Made by a program: the position numbers and the translations under genes. A stretch of 64,000 nucleotides of DNA, taken from Paractinoplanes rishiriensis (GTDB taxonomy: Bacteria; Actinomycetota; Actinomycetes; Mycobacteriales; Micromonosporaceae). The stretch lies in the NCBI RefSeq assembly GCF_016862375.1, contig NZ_BOMV01000089.1:1-64000 (forward strand), given 5' to 3'. Under the pieces are notes generated by a model that made no database searches, was not told the origin of the DNA, and worked only from the letters and a program-made list of their open reading frames with translations. Of the stretch, positions 1 through 8,300 are shown piece after piece; the stretch's first letter is position 1, and every line of letters begins with the position of its first letter.

Positions 1-105
1 CGAGACCAAGTTGACCACCCAGCCCAGGTTCATCTCCTCGCGGAAGCCCAAGATCTGGTAGAAGCCGCTACTCGCGACCGGGTCGGCGGTTGTGATGTCA
101 GGCAT
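1..105 (-). CDS. VOC (glyoxalase/bleomycin-resistance) family protein, 5' part only
   Basis: Reading leftward from an ATG at 105, the 35 codons left in the window contain SGFYQILGFREE and LGWVVNL. This is the usual first strand and helix of a VOC-fold protein, where the phrase 'FYxxLGF' follows a first beta strand. The gene runs off the left edge, so metal ligands and function cannot be judged. Its start overlaps the start region of the RCC1 fragment on the other strand, so there is no room for a promoter between them. This suggests a rearranged junction. The assignment rests on a short but characteristic motif. Confidence 0.5.
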   Translation of the reverse strand, partial: MPDITTADPVASSGFYQILGFREEMNLGWVVNLVS

Positions 106-610
106 GTCGGTGGTGGCCGCGGCGGTGATGCTGACCGTAGTGGTGGTTGCTGAGCCGGTCGTGGCTGAACCGCCGGACGCCCAGATCGTGCAGGTCACCG
201 TCGGCGGGTACCACACGTGTGGGCTGGGCAGCGACGGCACGGCCTACTGCTGGGGGCAGGGATCCTACGGACAGTTGGGTAACGGCAACACCGCGGACCA
301 GCTGACACCGGTGGCGGTGGACGCCCCACCTGGGGTGACCTTCACCCAGCTCACCGCCGGTACCAACCACTCGTGTGGGCTGGGCAGCGACAGCAAAGGC
401 TATTGCTGGGGCCAAGGCGGCGACGGTCAACTGGGAATCGGCGGCGGCCCCACGAGCCAGGGGAGTCCAGTAGTGAAGCGCCCTGCTGCCGTCCGGAGAG
501 TGGTGAGGTGCGTTGCCGTCCGCACCATCGCGCCGGTTCGGAGAAGATCGGGGACCATCAGCGTGCTGGCCATCGCCGGATGCCAGCGGCTGCGTAGACG
601 GCTTCGGTGA
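95..610 (+). pseudogene. RCC1-repeat (regulator of chromosome condensation-like) secreted protein, fragment
   Basis: A hydrophobic N-terminus (VVAAAVMLTVVVVA, then AEP) looks like a signal peptide. Two RCC1 blades follow, with HTCGLGSDGTAYCWG and then HSCGLGSDSKGYCWG, each ending in GQLG. RCC1 proteins normally carry about seven blades. Here homology stops near base 475 and the rest is arginine-rich out-of-frame sequence that runs into the 3' end of the opposing hydrolase gene (stop at 558). It is best read as a truncated remnant. Bacterial RCC1-like proteins are extracellular or surface beta-propellers of unclear role. ATG 104 is an alternative start. Confidence 0.55.
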
Positions 611-1754
611 GCGCCGTGAATCGGAATTGCGGCTGCCGGCCGGTGTGGCTGAGTTCGCTCCAGTAGTTCGGTGTGTAGCCGAAGGCGAGTTCGTGTTCGG
701 TGTCGGCGAAGGCGAGGGAGCCGCTGGCTCCGGTGTGGCCGAACAGGCCGGCGACGCCGACGCTGGGCCACATGGGTCCGCCGGGGAGCTGAAATCCGAG
801 GCCCCAGTCGGTGCGCATCCGGAGCACCTCGTCGCGTCCGCTGGCTTGCGGTTGGCGGGCGGTGTTCATGAGATCGGCGGAGATGAGCTGGTGCCCGTCG
901 ACCGGTCCGATCAGCGCCGCGTAGAGGCGGGCGAGGGCGATGCCCCTGCCGACGCCGCCGGCGGAGCCGTCCTCCACCTCGTAGCGGGTGAGTTCGGCGT
1001 GGTCGTTGAAGCCGGCGTCGCTGCCGCCGAAGGTCGCGTGGTAGGAGACCGATCGGCGGTCGAGCACACCGAGCGCGTAGGACAGCCACATCGGGTTGAG
1101 CAGTGATCGGAACGCCTGGCTCTGGGAGGGCCCGAGCATGGGTGCGACCCGGTCGTGCTGGTCGACGGGCAGGCCGAGGTGGAGATCGAGTTGGTAAGGG
1201 GCGGCGATCTCCTCGGCGAAGAATCGTCCGACGGTACGTCCGGTAACGGCTTTCACGAGCCCGCTGAGGATGTAGCCATAGGTGACTGCGTGGTATCCGT
1301 GCCGGTTGCCGGGGTTCCACCACAGCCGTTGCCGCTCGATCCGGCGCAGCACCGTGTCCAGCGCGACCGCATCGTCATTGCTCACCGACCGGTCCAGGGC
1401 GGCGAGGCCGGAACGATGCGCGAGCACCAGGTGCACCGGGATCTCGGCCTTGTCCGCCTGCCCGAAGTCAGGCCAGTACTCAGCGATGGGCCGTTCCAGG
1501 TCGATGACGCCACGCTCGATCAGCAGCAACACAGCCGCGGTCACCAGCGACTTGCTGATCGAGGCGATCGGCGTCACCGTGTCCCGCTCCCAGAGCCGGG
1601 TCCGTTCGCGGTCGACGTGACCGCCCCAGATCTCCACCACCGGCCGGCCACCCCGATAGACGCCCAGCGACGCACCGATATCCCGCCCCGACCGCAGGAA
1701 GTCGGCGAAGAGATCCCCCACCGGCCCGAAGCCATCCTCACAATGTCCACGCAC
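558..1754 (-). CDS. serine hydrolase, beta-lactamase/EstB-type esterase family
   Basis: A 398-aa protein of the class C beta-lactamase/carboxylesterase fold (family VIII esterases and related EstB-like hydrolases). The nucleophile motif SISK (SxxK) is at about residues 65-68, a YHAVTYGY segment supplies the catalytic tyrosine, and GHTGASGS near the C-terminus matches the HxG box. The start was placed at GTG 1754 because family members begin with a 'hGxcdxxFxpV' phrase, seen here as RGHCEDGFGPV; open sequence further upstream runs through the operator and is not protein-like. No signal peptide is visible, so it is probably cytoplasmic. It is divergent from a TetR gene, with a perfect operator 7 bp upstream of its start, so it is very likely the regulated target. 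The substrate is unknown. Confidence 0.85.
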   Translation of the reverse strand: MRGHCEDGFGPVGDLFADFLRSGRDIGASLGVYRGGRPVVEIWGGHVDRERTRLWERDTVTPIASISKSLVTAAVLLLIERGVIDLERPIAEYWPDFGQADKAEIPVHLVLAHRSGLAALDRSVSNDDAVALDTVLRRIERQRLWWNPGNRHGYHAVTYGYILSGLVKAVTGRTVGRFFAEEIAAPYQLDLHLGLPVDQHDRVAPMLGPSQSQAFRSLLNPMWLSYALGVLDRRSVSYHATFGGSDAGFNDHAELTRYEVEDGSAGGVGRGIALARLYAALIGPVDGHQLISADLMNTARQPQASGRDEVLRMRTDWGLGFQLPGGPMWPSVGVAGLFGHTGASGSLAFADTEHELAFGYTPNYWSELSHTGRQPQFRFTALTEAVYAAAGIRRWPAR

Positions 1755-1761
1755 CAAACTA

Positions 1762-1778
1762 TTGATAGTCACTATCAA
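1762..1778. promoter_or_regulatory. perfect 17-bp palindromic operator between hydrolase and TetR genes
   Basis: TTGATAGTCACTATCAA is a perfect inverted repeat with 8-bp arms and a one-base centre. It lies in the 47-bp gap between two divergent starts (1754 leftward, 1802 rightward). TetR-family repressors commonly bind such sites, so autoregulation and control of the hydrolase is the natural reading. Confidence 0.8.
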
Positions 1779-1789
1779 AAGATAGCAGG

Positions 1790-1795
1790 TAGCAT
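1790..1795 (+). promoter_or_regulatory. putative -10 element (TAGCAT) of a leaderless tetR transcript
   Basis: TAGCAT fits the actinobacterial TANNNT -10 consensus and lies six bases before ATG 1802. No ribosome binding site precedes the ATG, so translation of a leaderless mRNA is likely. Confidence 0.5.
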
Positions 1796-1801
1796 AGACG
1801 T

Positions 1802-2407
1802 ATGGAAACAAGAGACCACCGCGACCCGACGGTGCAGAAAGATGGACTGCGGGCCCGCAAACGACGAGAGGCCGAGCGCCGCATCCAGACCGCCGCACTC
1901 GACCTGTTCGAGCGGTATGGATTCGACGCCGTCACCGTCGAGCAGGTCGCGGCCGAGGCCGACGTCTCAGTCATAACGGTCTATCGGTACTTCGCCACGA
2001 AGGAGAACCTGGTCCTGCAGGACCCCTCGGAGGGCGAGCTGACCGACGCCATCATCGCGGCGATCCGCACCGGCTACGACATCCCCGCGGCGGTCGAACA
2101 CGTCCTCGAGCTGCTGCCCGCAGAGCGCGCGGAAGACACCGAGCGGGACGTCCGGGTTCGCATCCGCCTCGCCAACGAGATCCCGGCGATCGCAGGCGCA
2201 GCACATATCCGCGCCCGCGCCCGCGCAAAGCAACTCGTCGAGGCGCTCCCCGCCGGGCGAGCGGACAGACTGGACGCACGGGTACAAGCCCTCGCGACCC
2301 TGGCCGCACTCGAAGCTGCCACCGACCACTGGAACGACGCCCCGAATGCGGGCACCTTGCGCGACGTCTCTTTAGCCGCGGTACGAACGCTGCGCACGGC
2401 GCGGTAA
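1802..2407 (+). CDS. TetR/AcrR family transcriptional regulator
   Basis: A 201-aa repressor-type protein. The N-terminal DNA-binding domain is clear: AALDLFERYGFDAVTVEQVA, then VSVITVYRYFATKENL (helix-turn-helix at about residues 44-64). The C-terminal half is a helical ligand-binding and dimerisation region with no recognisable ligand signature. It is divergent from the serine hydrolase and probably binds the 17-bp palindrome at 1762-1778 to control both genes. Codon use and length are normal for the family. Confidence 0.93.
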   Translation: METRDHRDPTVQKDGLRARKRREAERRIQTAALDLFERYGFDAVTVEQVAAEADVSVITVYRYFATKENLVLQDPSEGELTDAIIAAIRTGYDIPAAVEHVLELLPAERAEDTERDVRVRIRLANEIPAIAGAAHIRARARAKQLVEALPAGRADRLDARVQALATLAALEAATDHWNDAPNAGTLRDVSLAAVRTLRTAR

Positions 2408-2464
2408 AGCCAGAACTCCTCCGCCGGACGCCCACGGCATCGCACGTGCTGGTCCGGGTGCACA

Positions 2465-2676
2465 CATCAGGTTGTCGGTCGCAGCCTCGGCCCGCAGGTG
2501 GATGATGCGGGCCCGGCGCGCGGTCCGGGCGGCGACGTTGATGATCCGGGTCCGGATGGTCGCTTGGCGGGCGACCGACCCGGCGCCTGCGGCGGGATGA
2601 CCGGCGGCGCGGTGAGGTTGTGAGCGATCGCGGCGCAGGTAAGCCAGGCGTCGTTCGCGCTACGCGGTGGAAGCCA
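2465..2676 (-). mobile_element. IS1380-family transposase C-terminal remnant, frameshifted
   Basis: Translating the minus strand from about 2676 gives LPPRSANDAWLTCAAIAHNL. After a frame change near 2600 it gives RAAG, then ATIRTRIINVAARTARRARI and HLRAEAATDN. These match the C-terminal part of IS1380-type DDE transposases (ANxAWLxxAxIAHNLxRAAG, then a TxRRxLIxVxAR block). Only about 70 codons survive in two frames. No start, no DDE triad, no inverted repeats and no target duplication were seen, so it is a dead fragment. It abuts the stop codon of the MerR gene. Confidence 0.6.
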
Positions 2677-2687
2677 AGGATGCGATT

Positions 2688-3482
2688 TCAGAGTTCAGTC
2701 AAGGGAGTCTGGTCCGCGATGTCGATGCCGGCCGAGCGCAGACGCGTCTCGATCAACGCGGTCAGCCGGGTCCAGGCCGGCTTCTGCTCGTGTCCGTGGT
2801 GAGTGAGCAGGCTGTACCGGCTCGCACTGTCGGTGCGGGCCCGGAGTCCGGCCGGGACGGGCAGCAGTGCCGGATGGGCGAGGAAGTGGTCGGCGATGGC
2901 CGTGGCGAGTTCGTCGATGCGGGGGTCGTCCGGCTCCCACTCGGCTGCCCGCCACATGCGCTTGATCAAGGACCCGTACCGAGGGTCGTCGAGGGCGCGC
3001 TCGATCCGGGAGAGGTAGTCGTCGAAGCCCTCCGGCACCAGGGCTTTGATCAGCACCAGGCCCTCCCGGGCCGTCGCCACGTCGTCCGGGGTCAAGCCGA
3101 GATCGGCGGCCCTGTCCAGGAGGGCGAGAGCGCGATCGGGCAGCAGGGCCCGGTCGCCGGTGGCGAGCCGACGCAGCGTCCCACGCCGCGCAAGCAGATC
3201 GTCGATCCGGTCGGTGAGGCGCCGTTCAACGTCAACGAGTGCGTCGGCGAACCGGCCAGGATCGGCGTCGAGCATCGCCCCGATCTCGGCCAGCGGTACG
3301 CCGGCGGCGGCCAGCGTCCGGATCTGGACCAGCCGCAGCAGGTCGGCCGATCCGTAGCGCCGGTAGCCGGAGCTGTCGCGGCGGGGTTCGTCGATCAGCG
3401 TGTGCTGGTGGTAGTGCCGGATGGCTTTCACCGTGACACCGGCGAATGCCGCCGCCTGGCCGATCGTGACGCCGTCCGTCAT
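2688..3482 (-). CDS. MerR family transcriptional regulator
   Basis: A 264-aa protein with a classic MerR winged-helix at the N-terminus: VTIGQAAAFAGVTVKAIRHY, then GYRRYGSADLLRLVQIRTL (residues 5-60). A coiled dimerisation helix and a longer helical C-terminal domain of the TipAS or other effector-sensing type follow. Its ATG overlaps the TGA of the upstream alpha/beta hydrolase (ATGA at 3479-3482), so the two genes are translationally coupled. A 19-bp dyad ahead of the hydrolase is the likely operator, which would make this an autoregulated operon. The ligand is not predictable from sequence. Confidence 0.9.
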   Translation of the reverse strand: MTDGVTIGQAAAFAGVTVKAIRHYHQHTLIDEPRRDSSGYRRYGSADLLRLVQIRTLAAAGVPLAEIGAMLDADPGRFADALVDVERRLTDRIDDLLARRGTLRRLATGDRALLPDRALALLDRAADLGLTPDDVATAREGLVLIKALVPEGFDDYLSRIERALDDPRYGSLIKRMWRAAEWEPDDPRIDELATAIADHFLAHPALLPVPAGLRARTDSASRYSLLTHHGHEQKPAWTRLTALIETRLRSAGIDIADQTPLTEL

Positions 3483-4300
3483 CCGCTCTGCCGGCCCCGT
3501 GCTCGTGGCGTGCCGGCGAGCTCGCGAACCGCGTCCGCGACCGCGCGGAAGTCCTTGCGCACGATCTTGCTGTGGTTACTGGCAACCTTCGCACTCACCG
3601 TGATGTTCGGGTTGCGGACGAGCACCGGGTCGAGGGTGGCGCGCGCGCTTTCCATTTCATCATGGCCGCCCCCGAGGTTGGCGCCCGTGGCGACGACGTA
3701 CCGGACCGGGACGGTCACACCGTCCAGGATCGGGCCGAGAGCGGCGCTGATCTCGATGAGCTCGATGTTGCTCTGGGCATGCTGCTCGGCGGACATCTTC
3801 GCGGCCATGCCCAGCCTGGAGAGCAATGGCAGCAGCCAGCGCATCCGGCGCCAGAACTGCCGGACCCGTTCCGGAGGAGCGTCGGGGTAGTCGTGCGGGT
3901 AAGCGCCGTCCACGGGCACCACCCCCAGGGCGCGGTCCGGATTCCGGCCGGCCCAGTGCACCGCGACCGCCGCGCCGTAGGACCAGCCGACCGCAATCGC
4001 CCGGTCCACACCCCTGGCCGCAAGGATGCTGCCGACGTCACGGACATGCGTCTCGAATGAAGCGGCCGCGGCCGAACGCCTCGATCGGCCGCGGGCCCGC
4101 ATGTCATAGGTGATGTGCCGGTACTCGCCACCGAGCTCAGCGATGACCCGCCGCCAGTACGCCTGACTGGCGAACTGGCCATTGAGGTAGATCACGCAAG
4201 GACCGGGCCCACCGGTGTCGGTCACGGCCAGCGCAGTGTCGTCGACCGGCACCATGCCGGTCCAGGCGGAGTTGAAGTTGCTCACCCGTTCAGCGTGCAC
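3479..4300 (-). CDS. alpha/beta hydrolase
   Basis: A 273-aa alpha/beta-hydrolase-fold enzyme. The nucleophile elbow GWSYG has Ser at about residue 107. The oxyanion region is YLNGQFAS, and the likely histidine lies in VASNHSKI (about His243). The acid is probably an Asp in the strand-6 or strand-7 loop. No signal peptide is present. Two GTG starts are possible: 4300, or 4285 (VSNFNSAW). The first sits directly against the operator-like dyad, so the later one, or a leaderless transcript, is plausible. It is first in a two-gene operon with the MerR regulator. Substrate is unknown; haloperoxidase- or esterase-like activity is typical. Confidence 0.85.
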   Translation of the reverse strand: MHAERVSNFNSAWTGMVPVDDTALAVTDTGGPGPCVIYLNGQFASQAYWRRVIAELGGEYRHITYDMRARGRSRRSAAAASFETHVRDVGSILAARGVDRAIAVGWSYGAAVAVHWAGRNPDRALGVVPVDGAYPHDYPDAPPERVRQFWRRMRWLLPLLSRLGMAAKMSAEQHAQSNIELIEISAALGPILDGVTVPVRYVVATGANLGGGHDEMESARATLDPVLVRNPNITVSAKVASNHSKIVRKDFRAVADAVRELAGTPRARGRQSG

Positions 4301-4318
4301 CCTGACCCAGGGTCAAGG
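4300..4318 (-). promoter_or_regulatory. 19-bp dyad, probable MerR operator
   Basis: On the minus strand the sequence is CCTTGACCCTGGGTCAGGG, with arms matching at 8 of 9 positions around one central base; the core TGACCCTGGGTCA is perfect. A TTGACC -35-like hexamer overlaps it. MerR proteins bind such dyads in long promoter spacers. It lies immediately before the hydrolase-merR operon. Confidence 0.55.
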
Positions 4319-4563
4319 TCAAACCCAGGCGCAGGCATCGCGCACATTCGCCGAGGGGGCATGCGACCAAGCGCCTGACGTCGCCTGAACGCGCCCGTAC
4401 GCGCGATCAACTTACTGGGCGGTCATCCTCGCTGACAGTCCTGCGAGATCACCCGCTGACAACGACGTGAGAGATCGATGACAACGAGGCGCGACCTCCC
4501 ACCACGTTCGTGATCAGCGACATCGAGATCCCTGGACTGACCGACTTCATCGACCACACCGCG

Positions 4564-4617
4564 AAAACCCTTGTAGCCAGTACAAGGGGTCGCAGGTTCA
4601 AATCCTGAGCCCGACAA
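4564..4617 (+). other. tRNA 3'-end-like fragment (possible attachment-site scar)
   Basis: GCAGGTTCAAATCCTGA (4592-4608) has the form of a tRNA T-arm: TTCAAAT loop and a stem with four of five pairs. It is followed by GCCCGAC, which resembles the 3' half of an acceptor stem. Just upstream, CCCTTGT (4568-4574) and ACAAGGG (4582-4588) form a 7-bp hairpin with a 7-nt loop. No D-arm or 5' acceptor strand is seen, so it is not a functional tRNA. Integrative elements commonly duplicate tRNA 3' ends as att sites, and the adjacent gene to the right is truncated at its 5' end. The rest of 4319-4640 shows no gene. Confidence 0.45.
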
Positions 4618-4639
4618 AAGTGGCCCGTGCCTGCGGAAG

Positions 4640-5323
4640 CGTAGGCGTGCCCGCGGGCTGCGTGACGTCCGCTTCATCACCCCGACCGCGCTGAGCTACG
4701 GGAGCCAGACGGAGTAGCCCAACCTCGACGCCGTCGAAGAACTGCTCGCCACCTGCCGCGAGGGCATCGGCCCGAACGGCCGCGTCTTCTTCGGCAGCTT
4801 CCCCAGCGAGATCCGCCCCGAGCACGTCTCCCGGGAGGCTCTTCGCCTGGTCAGGAAGTACTGCGACAACAACAACATCATCGTGGGCGCCCAGTCCGGG
4901 TCCGATCGCGTCCTCGATGCCGCCAAGCGGGGCCACGGCGCCGAGGAGGTCAAGCGCGCGGCCCGGCTCGGTATCGAGCAGGGGTTCCGGATCAACGTCG
5001 ACATGATCTTCGGCATGCCCGGTGAGGACCGAGGTGACGTGGACGCGTCGCTGGGGCTGGCACGCGAGCTGGCCGACCTGGGTGCCCGCATCCACGCGCA
5101 CACCTTCATGCCGCTACCGGGCACGCCGTGGCGCGACGCGCCGCCGGGCGACGTCGACCCGGAGACGATCCGCGAGGTGGACCGGCTGTCGCTGCGGGGA
5201 GCGCTGTACGGGCACTGGCAGAAGCAGCGCGACCACGCGGTCCGGCTGGCCGCCGCGGCCGAGGCGTATCCACGGCACGGCCGCAGCCGCACGATCCTGC
5301 CCACCCTGCCGAGCGGTCAGTAG
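4640..5323 (+). pseudogene. radical SAM protein (B12-binding-domain type), 5'-truncated and interrupted
   Basis: The frame reads RGLRDVRFITPTALSYGSQTE, then a TAG stop at about 4717, then continues open with LDAVEELLATCREGI, FFGSFPSEIRPEHV, IIVGAQSGSDRVLDAAKRGH, NVDMIFGMPGED and HTFMPLPGTPWRDAPPGD to a stop at 5323. This is the C-terminal two thirds of a radical SAM TIM barrel of the cobalamin-binding/MiaB-like group. The N-terminal half, including the CxxxCxxC cluster motif, is missing. The break lies within about 30 bp of the tRNA-like scar, which suggests loss by integration or deletion. An ORF beginning at 4883 could still be made but would lack the catalytic cluster. Its 3' end overlaps the convergent NACHT gene by 7 bp. 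Confidence 0.75.
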
Positions 5324-8300
5324 TCCAGCTGGTACCACTGGTCGTAGTCGCCGGGATCGACCGCGGACTCGGCGTCCTCGTCGGTGGTCACCTCGACGCC
5401 GCGGCGGTGCAGTGCCGCGATGTAACTGTCGGCGTCGGGGCCCAGATGCTTCCGGAGATCCACGCGGACCCGGCGGAGCTCCGGCAGGCTTTCCAGGGTG
5501 GCCAGGTCGGGGATGTCGCTCGTGTTCACGATCGTGAGCTCGCGCAGCCGGGGAGCGCCGCGCAGGAACGCCAGCCGGCCGGCGCCGCAACTCTCCAACG
5601 TCAGCGTCTCGAGGGCGGACAGCTCTCCGAGAAACCTGAAGTCGTCGAGATGGTCCAGGTTGCGCACCTGCAGGGTGCGCAGGCCGCGGAGCGTGCCGAC
5701 CCACTCCAGGCTCTCCAGGTTGGGGCAGCCGACGATCGACACAGCGCGCAGCGGCAGGCCGGCGAGTCCTTCCAACCGCCGCAGGCCGGGGCAGCGGGCC
5801 AGCTTCAGGGCGGCCAGCGGGGACTGGACGCCGAGCTGGCCGAACGAGTGGAAATGCGAGCTGACCGCGGACAGTTCGAGGCGCTGCAGGTGAGCCAGGC
5901 CCTGCAGAAGGTTGCCGGGGTCGACGATCTCGCCCTCGACGGCCAGCGCGCGCAGCTCGGTCAGGCGCCGGAAGAACGTCCGGGGGATCACCAGGCCGCA
6001 CTCCCGCAGGGCCAGGTGACGCAGCTTGCGGCAGACGGAGATCGTCTCGAAGTCGCGCAGGCTGGTGCACTGCTCGAGGACGAGCCCGGTCAGGCCGGCC
6101 GCCCGGGCCAGGAAACCGAGCGGGAGCCCGTCCCGGTTCGCTCGCAGGGTGAGTGACTCCAGCCGGGGCAGTTCGGCCAGCCCTTCGGCGGGGACCGCAC
6201 CGGTGAACTCGCACCGCACCGCGCCGAGGTCGCCGATGTGCCGCACGCCGGGCAGCAGCAGGGGGTCTTGGATCGTGATCCGCCAGCCGTCCGGGTTGGG
6301 CCCGAACGCCTCGCGGGCGAACTCCGACGGGTCGAAGTAGGACCAGGCGGCCAGGCGTTCCCGGTGCACCGCCGCGCGCCGGTCGGCGCGGAAGGTGGCG
6401 ATCAGGCGCAGCGCCGCCGGACCGCCGACCAGCGCGGCCGTGTTCAGGGTCGCCGCCGCCGCGGCGGGCGGGAGGTCCCGGGAGCCGTCCGGGAGAATTG
6501 GCAGGATCTCCTCGCCCAGGCCGGCCAGGACACGAGCCGCGCCGGGAGTCGTGGGTGGCACGAGCTCACCCAGGTTGTGCAGGATCCGGCCGGCCACCTC
6601 GCGGGAGATGCGCGAGGTGACCTCGGAGCAGCTGACCGCGAGCAGGCGCAGCCGGGCCCGCCGCGCCCGGGTCAGGCGGGGGCGCCCGGCCAGGTCGAGC
6701 AGCCTGGTGATCAGGCGTTCCGCCTCGTGCTGCCGGGCGCAGCCGGCGGCCATCACGATGACCTCGTGGTAGTCGTCGCGCTCGGCGTAGCGGAACAGGC
6801 TGTCGATGGCGTCCTGCTCGACGAGCCGGACCGCGGCCAGATATTCCTGGAACGTCTTGTGGATGAAGTCGATCCGGCCGGGCACCGGTTCGCGCAGCAC
6901 GCCGGACCGGGTCATCAGGTAGGCGTACACCTCATCGGTGTTGACCTTGAGTTGCGGCATGCTGTCGAGGATCGCGGTGAGCTTGGACCGCAGGCGGCCC
7001 GACCCGACGTCGGTCCAGCCGTTCAGCGTGAACCAGTACGCGAGGTCCTGGAGGATGGCCAGGCGGTGGTCGTACTCGAGAGCGATGTCGACTCGCGGCG
7101 ACAGTTGCCGTTCGTGGTCGCGGCGGCGCAGCAGCATCTCCAGGGCAGCCCGGTAGATCTCGATCCGCCGCTGCGGCAACTGGGTGCGGCGGTCCCAGTT
7201 GAGCGCGCAGAGCAAGGCACAGAGCAGCGGGTTGGTGGCCATCATCCGCAGCGGCCGGCTCCGATCGATCGCCGCGATCATCGCGTACCGGAATGCGGTG
7301 ATCTCCTCGGCGGTCTTCTGCCCGCTCAGCTCGAGCGCGATCGCGGCATGCCAATGCCGCACGAAGGCGATGATGTGCGGGCGGGACATCGGCTGCAGGT
7401 CGGACGGGGCGAAGTCCAGGCCGGCGAGCCAGTCCGCGGGGGTGGCGGCCGGCCGGGAGGTGACGACCATACGCGCCTGCGGATAGTCGTGCGCCAGGTC
7501 GGCGATCCAGGCGTGCAGCTCCGGGCGGCGGTCGGCCGGGAACTCGTCGACGCCGTCGATCAGCAGCACGGCACGGCCGGTGCGCAGCAGCTCGTGCACC
7601 CAGGGGCCGGACAGGCGCTCGATCAGCGAGCGGGACAGGCCGGACAGATACTCGCTGGGGCCGGGCAGGTCCCGTTCGGCGAATCGTCGCAGTTCCACCA
7701 TGATCGGCAGGGTGCGGTTCCAGGCGGCGAGCGCGCCATCGTGCTCGCCGCGCGCGCATTTGAGGGCCAGCCAGCGCAGCAGGGTCGTCTTGCCGGAGCC
7801 GGCGTCGCCACGGATGTAGACGTGTCGCTGCTCCGCCACGGATTTCCCCGACAAAGGCAGGCCGAGGTACGCGACGTCGAGCGGGTAGCGGCGGGTCGGG
7901 CCGGCCACGGTGACGCCGAACAGTTCCACCCGGTCGAACTTGCGGATGATCTCGCGCCGGTAGTCGATCTCGAGCTCGGCCGGGGTGTCGCCGCCGGCCA
8001 GCGCCGCGTGCCGGGGCATCTGCTCCAGCACCTGGCGCAGCAGCCCGATGATGTCGTTGTCGCGGGCCAGCAGCTCACGCAGGCTGCGCTGGTGGAAGCT
8101 GGGCAGGGTGACCACGACCTCGGTGAGGTGCGCGACGGCCTCGCGGATCAGTCGGTGGAAGAAGGCGGTGCCGGCCTCGCTCAGCGCCAGCCTGGCCAGC
8201 ACCTCACCGGCCGCGGGCGCGGTGAGCCGGACGAGCGCGGCCTCGTCCAGGTTGGTCTCGAAGAGCACCTCGTCGGTGAACTCGGTGGCCTCCAGCGCGT

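Noticed and set aside
4564..4617. A complete tRNA gene
   Set aside because: Only T-arm and 3' acceptor-like sequence are present; there is no D-arm, no clear anticodon arm and no matching 5' acceptor strand.
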